Below are positions 43,538 through 52,729 of a stretch of DNA of 64,000 nucleotides, in pieces (the stretch's first letter is position 1; every line of letters starts with the position of its first letter). The DNA is from Clavibacter michiganensis subsp. tessellarius. GTDB lineage: Bacteria; Actinomycetota; Actinomycetes; Actinomycetales; Microbacteriaceae. Where the stretch lies: NCBI RefSeq assembly GCF_021922985.1, contig NZ_CP040788.1, positions 496,001 to 560,000 on the forward strand, in the 5' to 3' direction. A program made the translations under genes and the position numbers. Under the pieces are notes generated by a model. That model had not been told where the DNA came from. It did not search any database and saw only the letters and a list, made by a program, of their open reading frames with translations.

Positions 43538-45349
43538 TCAGCCCAGGGGTGCGCGGGGTGTCGCGGGCGCGGGAGCCCCCGGGTCGCTCGTCGCGAGGGC
43601 CGGAGCCGTGGTCCCCACCGCGGGCGACACCGTGCGGCCGCGACGTCGCCTCCGTCCGCCCGAGCGCCCGTACACGAGGTACATCGTGAGCCCCATGATG
43701 ACCATGAGCAGCACCGTGTAGACGAACGTGATGCCCATGGAGTCGAGGTTCGCCTCGCCCTCCGTGCTCGCCTTGATGGCGATGCCGAGCGGCTCGTACA
43801 GCGGCTGATAGAGGAAGACCGCGGCGTCGTAGTCGTCGAGCAGGCTGTTGAAATTGAGCGCCGTGATGGCGGCGACCGTGGGGATCACGAGCGGCACCAG
43901 CACCCGCCGGAACGTCGTGAGCGACTTCGCGCCGAGGATCCGCGCCGCGTCCTCGAGCGACTGCGGCACGCTCGCGAACGCCGCCTTCAGCAGGCGCAGG
44001 GTGAACGGCACCTTGACGATGATGTAGGCCAGGAGCAGCAGCCAGGTCGTCCCCGTGAGCACCTGGCCGCCGATCAGCGGCTGCGGCCGGTCGAACGTCT
44101 GCAGCAGCGCGAGCGCGATGAGGATGGTCGGCAGGATCCACGGAATGTGCAGCAGGTACTCGAGCGTCGCGGTGACCCAGTTGCGGTTGCGCTGGATCAT
44201 GCGCGCGACGAACAGGAGGCCTGCCACGACGATCACGGCGGCCAGCGCGCTGTAGACGAGGCTCACGATGAAGGGCCGGAGCACGTCGGGGGAGCCGAGG
44301 ACGGTCGCGTAGTTCCGCAGCGTGAACGAGTCCCACGTGATGGTGCCCGTCTGCACGCTCTTCGAGTCGAGGAACGAGAACAGCACGATGAGGATCACCG
44401 GCAGCGAGTAGACCACGAACAGCGCGTACGCGACGACGTGCACGACGCCGTTCACCATCGGGTTCCGGATGCGCTGCTTCTGCAGCGGCGTCGCGACCTT
44501 CGCCACCGAGAAGTACACGCCCGACTTCTCGACGCGGTTCATGATCGCGAGCAGCACGATCGTCGCGACGCCCAGCACGATCGCGAGGAGCGCCGCGAGG
44601 TCGCGCGAGCTCGTGCTCTTGGAGAACGTGACGATCATGGGCGCCACCGTCTGGAAGCCCGTGCCGCCGAGCACCAGGGGAGCGGTGAGCGCCCCGAGGC
44701 CGGTGAGGAACGTGAGCACGGTGACCGCGAAGATCATGGGCCGCAGGGCCGGCAGCACGATGCGGAAGAGGATGCGCCCGTTGCCCGCGCCCATGCTCCG
44801 GGCCGCCTCGATGGTCTGGTGGTCGATCGCCGCGAGCGACGAGCGGAGGAAGAGCATGTGGTTCGTGGTGGTGGCGAAGGTCATCACGATGACGACCGCG
44901 AAGTAGCCCGAGAACCAGTCGGGGTCGAGGTCGGGGAACGCGCGCTGCGCGAGGGCCGTGACGAACCCGTGGCGCCCGTAGATGAAGTCGTAGCCGGCCG
45001 CCAGCACGATGCCGCCGTAGATGAGCGTAGTGGCGTAGCCCAGCCAGAGCACGCGGGATCCGCGCACCACGAAGTACTCGGTGACCAGCACGATGAAGAT
45101 GCCGACCACGTTGACGGTGACGGCCAGGGTCACCGCGAGGAGCAGGCTGTTGCCGACGCTGCGCATGGCCCGGTCGGAGCTCACGAGCTTCTCGAGGGCG
45201 CCGCCGCTGAAGGACCCGTCGGGGAAGAACGTCGTGACGAGCAGGTTGGCGTTGGGGAGCACCAGGAACGTGACGACGAACCAGAGCGCGGCGATGAGCA
45301 CCACGACGCCGAGCGGGGAGCGCAGCAGGGCGCGGACGGGGGTGCGCAC
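43538..45349 (-). CDS. ABC importer permease with two fused membrane domains (COG1178 type)
   Basis: This 603-residue protein has two binding-protein-dependent transport domains in tandem (about residues 50-275 and 340-575), each with six helices and an EAA-like cytoplasmic loop (EAARSMGAGNGRILFRIVLPALRP and EDAARILGAKSLTTFRRVLVPLVIP). Such fusions are typical of ferric-iron, thiamine and phosphonate importers. The start is GTG at 45349, two bases after the ATPase stop. It ends an operon of binding protein, ATPase and permease. Confidence 0.9.
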   Translation of the reverse strand: MRTPVRALLRSPLGVVVLIAALWFVVTFLVLPNANLLVTTFFPDGSFSGGALEKLVSSDRAMRSVGNSLLLAVTLAVTVNVVGIFIVLVTEYFVVRGSRVLWLGYATTLIYGGIVLAAGYDFIYGRHGFVTALAQRAFPDLDPDWFSGYFAVVIVMTFATTTNHMLFLRSSLAAIDHQTIEAARSMGAGNGRILFRIVLPALRPMIFAVTVLTFLTGLGALTAPLVLGGTGFQTVAPMIVTFSKSTSSRDLAALLAIVLGVATIVLLAIMNRVEKSGVYFSVAKVATPLQKQRIRNPMVNGVVHVVAYALFVVYSLPVILIVLFSFLDSKSVQTGTITWDSFTLRNYATVLGSPDVLRPFIVSLVYSALAAVIVVAGLLFVARMIQRNRNWVTATLEYLLHIPWILPTILIALALLQTFDRPQPLIGGQVLTGTTWLLLLAYIIVKVPFTLRLLKAAFASVPQSLEDAARILGAKSLTTFRRVLVPLVIPTVAAITALNFNSLLDDYDAAVFLYQPLYEPLGIAIKASTEGEANLDSMGITFVYTVLLMVIMGLTMYLVYGRSGGRRRRRGRTVSPAVGTTAPALATSDPGAPAPATPRAPLG

Positions 45350-45351
45350 GG

Positions 45352-46380
45352 CTACGACCGGTACTGCAGGATCGCGGCCGGGTCGATGCCCACGACGACC
45401 TCGGCGCCGGGCGCGAGCGGCGGGGCGCCCGTCTCGGCGACGAGCGCCTCGACCGCGTCGTCCCCGAGGTCGACCCGGTACGTGCTGTGGGGCCCGTGGT
45501 ACGTGCGCTCGGCGACGACGCCGTCGAGGTGGATGCGACGGGAGCGCGAGGGCGTTGCGTCCCGCGGATCCACCGACACGCGCTCACGCCGCACGTACGC
45601 ACGGCCCGAGGCGTCGAGGTCGGTCGCCCCCGCGTCGCGCAGGCGGGCGACCGTGCGGGGGCCGAGCGCGTTGATGGCGCCGACGAAGGTGGCGACGAAC
45701 TCGGTGGCCGAGCGGTCGTAGATGTCCTCCGGGGTGCCGACCTGCTCGATCCGCCCCGCGTCGAAGACGGCGATGCGGTCGCTCATGGTGAGCGCCTCCT
45801 CCTGGTCGTGCGTGACGTACACGGTCGTGATGCCCAGGCGGGACTGCAGGCCCTTCAGCTGGTCGCGCAGCTGCACGCGGAGCTTCGCGTCGAGGTTGGA
45901 GAGCGGCTCGTCGAGCAGGAGGATCCGCGGCTCGAGCACGAGCGCCCGCGCGATGGCGACGCGCTGCTGCTGACCGCCGGAGAGCTCCGCCACGTTCTTG
46001 TCGAGCTGCGCCTCGCTCAGCTCGACCTGGTCGGCCATGGCGCGCACGAGCCGGTCGGTCTCGGCCTTGCCCGCCTTCCGCACCGTGAGGCCGAACGCGA
46101 TGTTCTGCCGCACCGACATGCTCGGGAAGAGCGCGTAGTTCTGGAACACCATGCCCACGCGGCGCTTCTCGCTCGGCAGCCGCGTGGCGACCTGGCCGTC
46201 GATGACGATGTCGCCGCGGCTCGGGTCGACGAAGCCGGCGAGGGTCCGCAGTGCCGTCGTCTTGCCGCAGCCGGACGGCCCGAGGAGCGTGAAGAACTCG
46301 CCCTCGTGGATCTCGAGGTCGAGCCCAGGGATCGCCACCTGGTCGCCGAAGCGCACCTCGACGTCGTCGAAGCGGATCAT
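45352..46380 (-). CDS. ABC importer ATPase with TOBE domain (COG3842 type)
   Basis: This 342-residue importer ATPase has Walker A GPSGCGKTT (about residues 34-42), signature LSGGQQQR, Walker B ILLLDEPLSNLD, and a C-terminal TOBE domain (about 240-340). Its ATG shares one base with the stop of the binding-protein gene (TGATG). It energises the fused permease downstream. Confidence 0.92.
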   Translation of the reverse strand: MIRFDDVEVRFGDQVAIPGLDLEIHEGEFFTLLGPSGCGKTTALRTLAGFVDPSRGDIVIDGQVATRLPSEKRRVGMVFQNYALFPSMSVRQNIAFGLTVRKAGKAETDRLVRAMADQVELSEAQLDKNVAELSGGQQQRVAIARALVLEPRILLLDEPLSNLDAKLRVQLRDQLKGLQSRLGITTVYVTHDQEEALTMSDRIAVFDAGRIEQVGTPEDIYDRSATEFVATFVGAINALGPRTVARLRDAGATDLDASGRAYVRRERVSVDPRDATPSRSRRIHLDGVVAERTYHGPHSTYRVDLGDDAVEALVAETGAPPLAPGAEVVVGIDPAAILQYRS

Positions 46381-47459
46381 CAGGGCAGGTACTCCAGCTC
46401 GGTCTTCTCGACCCAGTCGGCGATGTGCTCGCGCACGAAGCCGTAGTCGACGTCCTGCTTGTCGAGCGACTCGATGAGCTCCTTCACGGCAGGCAGCGCC
46501 TTCTCGCGCGCGGTCGTGTTGACGGGATAGCTCGAGAACTTCTCCGCGAACGCGCCCTGGACGTCGGCGCTGCCGAACCAGTCGATGAACGCGCGGGCGC
46601 GCTCCTCCTTCTTCGTGCCGGCGATCTCGGCGATCTGCTCGGTGACGAACGGGACGCCGGCCTTCGCGGGCACGATCTCGGTGGTCGTGCCGTACTGCGC
46701 GTCGCGCGCCGCGATGCCGCTCGAGGGGAGCGTGCCGAACGCGACCTCGCCGCGGGAGAGGCGGGCGTAGAGGTCCGTGCCCTCGACCGCGGGGGATCCG
46801 TTCGCGAAGTAGTCCTTCACGACCTGCCAGCCGGCGTCGCTGATGCCGAGGTCGCCGTCCGGGTCCTCGTAGGGCGCGAGGAGGCCCGCGAGGATGAGCT
46901 GCGGGGTCGCCTCGCCGAGGCGCGTGTTCACCTCGTACTTCCCCTCGTACTTCGACGAGTAGAGGTCCGTGACGTCCTTCGGCACGTCGCCGCCCGAGGT
47001 CTGCTTCGCGTCGTGCACGGTGACGATCGCCTGCTCCACGAGCGGCCAGTACGCGCCGTCGGCGGGGTCGCCCGCGGCCTGGTCGACCTCGTCCGACCAC
47101 GCGGGCGTGTAGGCGGTGATGGCGTCCTCCGCCTTGAGGTCCTCGAAGTACATGTTGTTGAGGCCGAACACCACGTCCCCGACGGGGTTGTTCTTCTCGG
47201 CCACGATGCGGTTCGCGAGGTCGGCGCCGCCGAGGCCCACGATCTGGATGTCGAAGCCCGCCTTCGCCGCCTCGACCGTGACCCAGTCGCCGCGGCCGTC
47301 GCCGTTGGAGTTCGTGTAGACGATGAGGGTGTCGCCCGAGGCGGGGGAGGCGCCGGGCTCCGCGCTGCCGCCGCCCGACGACCCGCATCCGGCGAGGGCG
47401 AGCCCGGCCGCGACGACGGCGGCGATCGAGGCGGGGAGACGGCGGGCGCGGTTCTTCAT
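46380..47459 (-). CDS. Extracellular solute-binding lipoprotein (COG1840 type)
   Basis: This 359-residue protein has a lipoprotein signal with lipobox LALAGC (C25 would be lipidated) and a two-lobe binding domain of the AfuA/ThiB/PhnS class. The DLYSSKYEGKY block and the C-terminal SSYPVNTTARE segment are characteristic of the class. The adjacent Tyr-Tyr pair that binds ferric iron in FbpA is not visible, so thiamine, a phosphonate or another anion are as likely as iron. The ATG at 47459 follows GAGAGGA. A TAGGGT box (47527-47532) is the probable -10. Confidence 0.88.
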   Translation of the reverse strand: MKNRARRLPASIAAVVAAGLALAGCGSSGGGSAEPGASPASGDTLIVYTNSNGDGRGDWVTVEAAKAGFDIQIVGLGGADLANRIVAEKNNPVGDVVFGLNNMYFEDLKAEDAITAYTPAWSDEVDQAAGDPADGAYWPLVEQAIVTVHDAKQTSGGDVPKDVTDLYSSKYEGKYEVNTRLGEATPQLILAGLLAPYEDPDGDLGISDAGWQVVKDYFANGSPAVEGTDLYARLSRGEVAFGTLPSSGIAARDAQYGTTTEIVPAKAGVPFVTEQIAEIAGTKKEERARAFIDWFGSADVQGAFAEKFSSYPVNTTAREKALPAVKELIESLDKQDVDYGFVREHIADWVEKTELEYLP

Positions 47460-47526
47460 GGTGTCCTCTCGGAGGGAGCACGGCGGCGTGCTCGCGGGCG
47501 GCGCCGATCCGGCGCGAAGTCCTCAC

Positions 47527-47532
47527 CCTAGG
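47527..47532 (-). promoter_or_regulatory. Candidate -10 box of the importer operon
   Basis: TAGGGT on the minus strand lies 67 bases upstream of the binding-protein ATG; no clear -35. Confidence 0.4.
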
Positions 47533-47669
47533 AGCGGGATCCACGGCGGCCCGGCCCCGCGATCGCTGTTGGCGCGCTGTTCAGCGCAGGGACACCCCGG
47601 ACGATTCCCTCAGGTGAGGAGCAAGCTGGTCGGGGCGCGTCGCGCCGCTCGCGGGAGCGGGAATACATA

Positions 47670-47677
47670 GCACGTGC
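47670..47677. promoter_or_regulatory. GCACGTGC palindrome in the importer-MFS divergent region
   Basis: An 8-bp perfect palindrome sits directly after TACATA (47664-47669) and just before the MFS start. It could be a small operator, or chance. Confidence 0.25.
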
Positions 47678-47694
47678 ATTGGATTCGATACCTC

Positions 47695-49197
47695 ATGACC
47701 GGACGCACCACCGCGGAGACCCCCTCGACCACCAGCCCCGCCGACGACGATCGCGACCGCACGCGCTGGCAGGCCTTCTGGGTCTGCGTGGGCGTCGCGG
47801 CCCTGACGATCCTCGACCTCTCGAAGGTCAACGTCGGGCTGCCGTCGATCGAGGAGTCGCTGGGCGCCGGATCCACCGACCTGCAGCTCATCGTCGCCGG
47901 CTACGCGCTCGCGTTCGGGCTGGCGCTGGTGCCGGCCGGCCGCCTCGGCGACATCCGCAGCCGCCGCCTCATGTTCGTGATCGGCCTCAGCGCCTTCACG
48001 CTCGCGAGCCTGCTCTGCGCCCTCGCGCCCGACGTGAACACGCTCGTGGTCGCGCGGATCCTGCAGGGCGTCGCCGCGGGCATCCAGATGCCGCAGGTGC
48101 TCGGCCTCATCCAGCAGCTCTTCCAGGGCGAGGAGCGGGCGCGCGCATTCGGCCTGTTCGGCGCCGTCGTGGGCGTCTCGACGGCGTTCGGCCCGACCGT
48201 GGGCGGCCTGCTGATCCAGCTCGGCGGCCCGGAGGACGGCTGGCGGCTGCTCTTCTGGATGAACATCCCGCTCGGCATCGCGGCCATCCTCTTCGCGCTC
48301 AAGCTCCTGCCCCGGCGTCAGGCGCGGCCGGAGGGGAAGGTGGGCCTGGACCCCGTCGGCATCGTGCTCCTCGCGGTCGCGACGTTCTCGCTCATGCTGC
48401 CGTTCGTGCTCACGACCGGCGGACCCGACGACGACCCGCGCCGCTGGCTCTCGCTGGCGGTCGCCGTGGTCGCGGCCGCGCTCTTCGTGGCCTGGGAGCA
48501 CCGCTACGCGTCGCAGGGCAAGTCGCCCGTCGTGCACTTCGCGCTGTTCCGGCTGTCGTCGTACCGCAACGGCATCCTCATCGCGACGGCCTACTTCGCC
48601 GCGATCCCCGCGGTGTTCCTGCTCACGACGCTCTACCTGCAGCAGGGCCTCGGCCTCGCCCCCGTGTTCGCGGGCATGGTCGGCATCCCGTTCGCCCTGT
48701 CCTCGGCCGTGACGGCGTGGATCGGCGGGCGCCTCGTGTCGCGCCTCGGCCGGCAGCTGGTGGTGATCGGCCTCGCGGTCGTCGTGGTCGGGATCACGCT
48801 CCTGCTGCTCGCGGCCGTGCTCACGCCGCGCGAGGTCACCCCGTGGGCCATGGCCGCGGCCATGCTCGTGGCGGGCGTCGGCGCGGGCTTCGTCATCTCG
48901 CCGAACCAGACCCTGACGCTCGCGGAGATCCCGGTCACCGAGGGCGGCGTCGCCGGGTCCATGGCGCAGGTCGGCCAGCGCGTGGGGACCGCCGTGGGCG
49001 TCGCGGCCGCGTCGGCCACGTTCTTCAGCACGCTCTACGCGGAGGCGGCGGGCGGATCCGACGCCAGCCTCGCCGTGTACCACGACGGCTTCCGCAACGG
49101 CTTCCTCGTCACGATCTCGCTGGTGGCGGTCGCGCTCCTGCTCGGGCTCGTGGACCTCGGGCAGCGCCGCCGCCGTCAGCGGGCCGCGACCGCCTGA
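47695..49197 (+). CDS. MFS transporter, DHA2 family (14 helices)
   Basis: This 500-residue drug/H+ antiporter-type protein has about fourteen helices. Family motifs are LDLSKVNVGLPSIEESL (motif D1-like), AGRLGDIRSRRLMFVIG (motif A), ARILQGVAAGIQMPQVLGLI (motif B) and GFGPTVGGLL-like VSTAFGPTVGGLL (motif C). I used the ATG at 47695; an in-frame GTG at 47674 would add seven residues. Neither has a good ribosome site. The substrate is unknown. Confidence 0.88.
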   Translation: MTGRTTAETPSTTSPADDDRDRTRWQAFWVCVGVAALTILDLSKVNVGLPSIEESLGAGSTDLQLIVAGYALAFGLALVPAGRLGDIRSRRLMFVIGLSAFTLASLLCALAPDVNTLVVARILQGVAAGIQMPQVLGLIQQLFQGEERARAFGLFGAVVGVSTAFGPTVGGLLIQLGGPEDGWRLLFWMNIPLGIAAILFALKLLPRRQARPEGKVGLDPVGIVLLAVATFSLMLPFVLTTGGPDDDPRRWLSLAVAVVAAALFVAWEHRYASQGKSPVVHFALFRLSSYRNGILIATAYFAAIPAVFLLTTLYLQQGLGLAPVFAGMVGIPFALSSAVTAWIGGRLVSRLGRQLVVIGLAVVVVGITLLLLAAVLTPREVTPWAMAAAMLVAGVGAGFVISPNQTLTLAEIPVTEGGVAGSMAQVGQRVGTAVGVAAASATFFSTLYAEAAGGSDASLAVYHDGFRNGFLVTISLVAVALLLGLVDLGQRRRRQRAATA

Positions 49198-49234
49198 CCT
49201 CGTCGGGTTGGGCGCGCCCGCTCCGGATCCGGCG

Positions 49235-50047
49235 TCAGCGCGCGACGACCCCCAGCACGGCGTCGTGCAGGTGGCCGTTCGTCGCGAGCGCCGACCCGTG
49301 CCACGGGCCGGCCTCGCCGTCGATCGAGGTGAAGCGGCCGCCCGCCTCCTCGATCACGGGGATGAGCGCGGCCATGTCGTAGGGCTTGAGGTCGTGCTCG
49401 CCCGCGATGTCGAGGAGGCCCTCGGCCAGCAGCATGTAGGCCCACATGTCGCCGAAGTCGCGCGAGCGCTTGACCCGGCCGGACAGGTCGAGGAGCTCCT
49501 CGAGCCGGTCGGCGTCGCGCCAGCGTTGCACGCCGGCGACGCTCATGGAGGCGTCCTCGAGCCGGGCGACGTCCGAGACGCGGATGCGCCGCTCCTGGGA
49601 GGTGGTGGCCTGCCCGAGCGTGTCGTCGACGTAGGCGCCGAGGCCCGTCGCGCCCCACCAGCGGCGGCCGAGCGCGGGCGCGCTCACGACGCCGACCACG
49701 GGGACGCCGTCGACCGCCAGCGCGATGAGGGTGCCCCACACGGGCACGCCGCGCGCGAAGTTCGAGGTGCCGTCGATCGGATCGACGATCCACTGCCTCG
49801 ACGACGAGCCGGACGTGCCGTACTCCTCGCCGAGGACGCTGTCGTGCGGGCGGCTGTCCGCGATGCCCGCCCGGATCGCGCGCTCGACGGACATGTCGGC
49901 GTCGGTGACCCAGCTGGAGTCCGCCTTCGTCTCGACGGCGAGGTCCGCGGAGCGGAAGCGGTCGAGCGAGATGGCGTCGGCCATGTCGGCCAGCTCCCTC
50001 GCGAGCCGCAGGTCGGACGACAGGGAGTGCAGGGGTTCGGAGGCCAC
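49235..50047 (-). CDS. hisN: Inositol monophosphatase-family phosphatase, probable histidinol-phosphatase
   Basis: This 270-residue Mg-dependent phosphatase has the metal-site blocks GEEYG (about residue 73), WIVDPIDGTSNFARG (about 86-100) and LKPYDMAALIPVIEEAGG (about 218-235). Actinobacterial HisN proteins of this type dephosphorylate L-histidinol phosphate. The inositol-phosphatase alternative cannot be excluded. The GTG at 50047 is supported by TAGGCT seven bases upstream. The stop is close to a convergent MFS gene. Confidence 0.82.
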   Translation of the reverse strand: MASEPLHSLSSDLRLARELADMADAISLDRFRSADLAVETKADSSWVTDADMSVERAIRAGIADSRPHDSVLGEEYGTSGSSSRQWIVDPIDGTSNFARGVPVWGTLIALAVDGVPVVGVVSAPALGRRWWGATGLGAYVDDTLGQATTSQERRIRVSDVARLEDASMSVAGVQRWRDADRLEELLDLSGRVKRSRDFGDMWAYMLLAEGLLDIAGEHDLKPYDMAALIPVIEEAGGRFTSIDGEAGPWHGSALATNGHLHDAVLGVVAR

Positions 50048-50054
50048 GGGGTCG

Positions 50055-50060
50055 AGCCTA
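50055..50060 (-). promoter_or_regulatory. Leaderless -10 box of hisN
   Basis: TAGGCT on the minus strand ends seven bases before the GTG at 50047. Confidence 0.6.
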
Positions 50061-50083
50061 GCGAGCGGCCCGGCGCCGCCCGA

Positions 50084-51148
50084 TCACTCCCCCTTGACGG
50101 CGTCCGAGCGGTTGGACACGAGGTGCTGCAGGGAGTGGAGGCGCTCGCGCCCGGCGTCGCCGAGCTCGCCGGCCTCGACGCGGTCGACGATCTCCCAGTC
50201 GTGCGCCTCCGTGAGCGGGATGCCGCCCGGCGGCTCGCCCTCGGGCAGGTGCGCGTAGCTGGCGAACGAGCGGAGGATGTTGGCCGGATCCACGTGGCCG
50301 AGCCCGAAGGACCGCACGCCCGGGGTGTCGATGATCCAGCCGTGGCCGCCGTCGCTCGTCTCGACGCGCATGGACACCGTCGAGCTCGAGGTGTGCCGCC
50401 CACGGCCGGTGACCTGGTTGACGACGCCGGTGGCGCGCTTCGCGTCGGGCACGAGCGCGTTGACGAGCGTGGACTTGCCGACGCCCGAGTGGCCGACGGC
50501 GACGGTCGTGCGGTCGGCCAGCAGCGCGCGCAGCTCGTCGAGCGGGACGTCGTCCGAGCGGCTGAGCACGATCGGCACGTCGAGCACGCGGAAGTGGGCG
50601 GCGAAGGGCGCGGGATCGGCGACGTCGGCCTTCGTGATGCAGAGGATCGGCTGGATCCCCGCGTCGAAGGCCGCGACGAGGTAGCGGTCGACGAGGCGGG
50701 CCCGCGGCTCCGGCTCCGCGGCCGCGACCACGATGAGCATCTGGTCGGCGTTGGCCACGATGACCCGCTCGACGGCGTCGGAGTCGTCGGCGCTGCGGCG
50801 CAGCAGCGTGCGGCGCGGCGCGATGCGGACGATCCGCGACAGGCTGCCCTCGTCGCCCGACGTGTCGCCCACGATGTCGACGCGGTCGTTGGTGACCACG
50901 GCCTTCTTGCCGAGCTCCCGGGCGCGCGTGGCCGTCAGCGTGTGCTCGTCGGGCGTGTCCTCGCCGACCAGCACGCCGAAGCGGCCGCGGTCGACCGTGA
51001 GCACGCGCCCCTCGACCGCGTCCACGTGGCCCGGTCGCTGCTTGCTGCGCGGCTTGTTGCCCTTGGGGTTCGGCCGCACGCGCACGGAGGACTCGTCGTA
51101 GGCGTCCCAGACGCCGTCGTCCTGCTCGGGATCCGCGAGCCAGCTCAC
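50084..51148 (-). CDS. rsgA: Ribosome small-subunit GTPase RsgA lacking the zinc-binding motif
   Basis: RsgA is a circularly permuted GTPase that helps mature the 30S subunit. Visible are an N-terminal OB-fold (about 40-115), then G4 ITKADV, G1 GHSGVGKST and G3 DTPGVRSF in permuted order. The C-terminal helical domain (about 290-354) should hold a C-x7-C-x-H-x5-C zinc site. Here the matching segment [16 protein letters not shown] keeps only the His and has no cysteine. The GTG start at 51148 overlaps the aroA stop as GTGA. The C-terminal 60 residues are otherwise of normal length. Confidence 0.9.
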   Translation of the reverse strand: MSWLADPEQDDGVWDAYDESSVRVRPNPKGNKPRSKQRPGHVDAVEGRVLTVDRGRFGVLVGEDTPDEHTLTATRARELGKKAVVTNDRVDIVGDTSGDEGSLSRIVRIAPRRTLLRRSADDSDAVERVIVANADQMLIVVAAAEPEPRARLVDRYLVAAFDAGIQPILCITKADVADPAPFAAHFRVLDVPIVLSRSDDVPLDELRALLADRTTVAVGHSGVGKSTLVNALVPDAKRATGVVNQVTGRGRHTSSSTVSMRVETSDGGHGWIIDTPGVRSFGLGHVDPANILRSFASYAHLPEGEPPGGIPLTEAHDWEIVDRVEAGELGDAGRERLHSLQHLVSNRSDAVKGE

Positions 51149-52599
51149 AGGATCCCGCCGAGGCCGCCCGGGCCGGTCACGCCGCCGAGCGCCAGCGGGT
51201 CGACGGCGGCGCGCGGGGCGCGGCCGAGGAGCGCGCCCAGCCACAGCTCGGGGAACTGGGGGAGCGTCTTCGCGGTCGTGCCGATGTCGTCGATCTCGAC
51301 GCCCGGCACCGCGAGCCCGATGATCGCGCCCGCCGTCGCCATGCGGTGGTCCTCGTACGCGCGCCAGGGGCCGCCGTGCAGGGGAGCGGGTGCGATGGTG
51401 AGGCCGTCCTCGAGCTCCGTGACGGATCCGCCGAGCCCGGTGATCTCGGCCGCCAGCGCCGCGAGCCGGTCCGTCTCGTGCCCGCGGAGGTGCCCGATGC
51501 CCGTGATGCGGCTGGGCCCGTCGGCCAGGGCCGCGAGCGCCACGAGCGCGGGGGCCAGCTCGCCGCCGCGGCTGAGGTCGAGGTCGACGCCGGGGATGCG
51601 CCCGCCCGCGGCCAGGCCCGGTCCGCCGTCGACGACGAGCGCGCCGCCCTCGCGCGTGACCGTGGCGCCGAAGCGCGGCAGCAGCTCGATGAGGTCGGCG
51701 CCGACCTGCGTGGTCTCCGCGGGCCAGCCGGGGATCGTCACGCGGCCGCCGGCGACGAGCGCGGCGACGAGGAAGGGCGCGGCGTTGGACAGGTCGGGCT
51801 CGATGGCGACCTCGCGGCCGCCGATGGCGGACGGCGGAACCACCCAGAGGCCGGGCTCCGGGCTGTCGACGACGACGCCGCGCTCGGCGAGCGTGCGGAT
51901 CGTCATCGCGATGTGCGGCATGCTCGGCAGCGTCGCGCCCGTGTGCCGGAGCCGCAGCCCCTCGGTGAAGCGCGGCGCCGCGAGGAGGAGGCCGGAGACG
52001 AACTGGCTGGAGGCGGACGCGTCGATGCCGATGTCGCCGCCGGGCACCGCGCCGGTGCCGTAGAGGCTGAAGGGGAGGGCGCGGCGGCCGTCGTCGTTGA
52101 CGTCGACGCCGAGGGCCCGGAGCGCCTCGATGGTGCCCGACATGGGCCGGCGGCGCGCGCTCGGGTCGCCGTCGAAGGAGACGGGGCCGAGGGCGAGCGC
52201 GGCGACGGGCGGCAGGAAGCGCATCACGGTGCCGGCCAGGCCGCACTCGATCGTGACGCCACCCGCGAGCTCCGCCGGCGTGATCCGGAGGTCCGGACCG
52301 AAGGCGCCGTCGCCCTCGACCTCCTCGACGACCGTGCCGAGCGACCGGAGCGCCTCGATCATCAGCCGGGTGTCGCGCGAGTGCAGCGGCGCGCGGAGCA
52401 CCGACGGCGCGTCCGCGAGGGCGGAGAGGACGAGCTCGCGGTTGGTGAGGCTCTTGGATCCCGGCAGCGGCACGGTCGCGTCGAGCGGGCCGTCCGCGAC
52501 GGGCGCGGCCCACGGCCCGTCGTCCTCGGGGACCGGCTGGTGGGTCCGGTCGTCGTCGTACGGGCTGAAGGTCGGACCGGAATACCTGAAGATCTCCAT
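51145..52599 (-). CDS. aroA: 3-phosphoshikimate 1-carboxyvinyltransferase (EPSP synthase)
   Basis: AroA joins shikimate-3-phosphate and PEP in aromatic amino acid synthesis. The 484-residue protein has the N-terminal [17 protein letters not shown] block with the substrate Lys/Ser/Arg, a [13 protein letters not shown] block (the actinobacterial form of GNAGTxxR), and the C-terminal [15 protein letters not shown]. An N-terminal 35-residue extension ([19 protein letters not shown]) is longer than usual. The start at 52599 has TACTCT nine bases upstream. The downstream rsgA is translationally coupled. Confidence 0.94.
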   Translation of the reverse strand: MEIFRYSGPTFSPYDDDRTHQPVPEDDGPWAAPVADGPLDATVPLPGSKSLTNRELVLSALADAPSVLRAPLHSRDTRLMIEALRSLGTVVEEVEGDGAFGPDLRITPAELAGGVTIECGLAGTVMRFLPPVAALALGPVSFDGDPSARRRPMSGTIEALRALGVDVNDDGRRALPFSLYGTGAVPGGDIGIDASASSQFVSGLLLAAPRFTEGLRLRHTGATLPSMPHIAMTIRTLAERGVVVDSPEPGLWVVPPSAIGGREVAIEPDLSNAAPFLVAALVAGGRVTIPGWPAETTQVGADLIELLPRFGATVTREGGALVVDGGPGLAAGGRIPGVDLDLSRGGELAPALVALAALADGPSRITGIGHLRGHETDRLAALAAEITGLGGSVTELEDGLTIAPAPLHGGPWRAYEDHRMATAGAIIGLAVPGVEIDDIGTTAKTLPQFPELWLGALLGRAPRAAVDPLALGGVTGPGGLGGIL

Positions 52600-52608
52600 G
52601 GGTTCACC

Positions 52609-52614
52609 AGAGTA
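52609..52614 (-). promoter_or_regulatory. -10 box of aroA (near-leaderless)
   Basis: TACTCT on the minus strand ends nine bases before the ATG at 52599. Confidence 0.5.
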
Positions 52615-52715
52615 CCGGGCACGCGTCCGGCAGGCCCGGATCCCGGGCCGGGAAGGAACACCCGTGATCACGAGGACAGCACCGGCGGCCCCGTCCGACG
52701 AGCTCGTGCGCGCCG

Positions 52716-52721
52716 TAGAAT
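52716..52721 (+). promoter_or_regulatory. -10 box of sigH (near-leaderless)
   Basis: TAGAAT ends eight bases before the ATG at 52730. No GGAA...GTT stress-sigma promoter at proper spacing was found nearby, so autoregulation is not demonstrated. Confidence 0.5.
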
Positions 52722-52729
52722 CTGCCTTG

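Noticed and set aside
47664..47676. TACATA as a leaderless -10 for the MFS gene at 47674
   Set aside because: The gap to the GTG at 47674 is only four bases and the hexamer lacks the final T; the ATG at 47695 starts equally well. I left it as unresolved.
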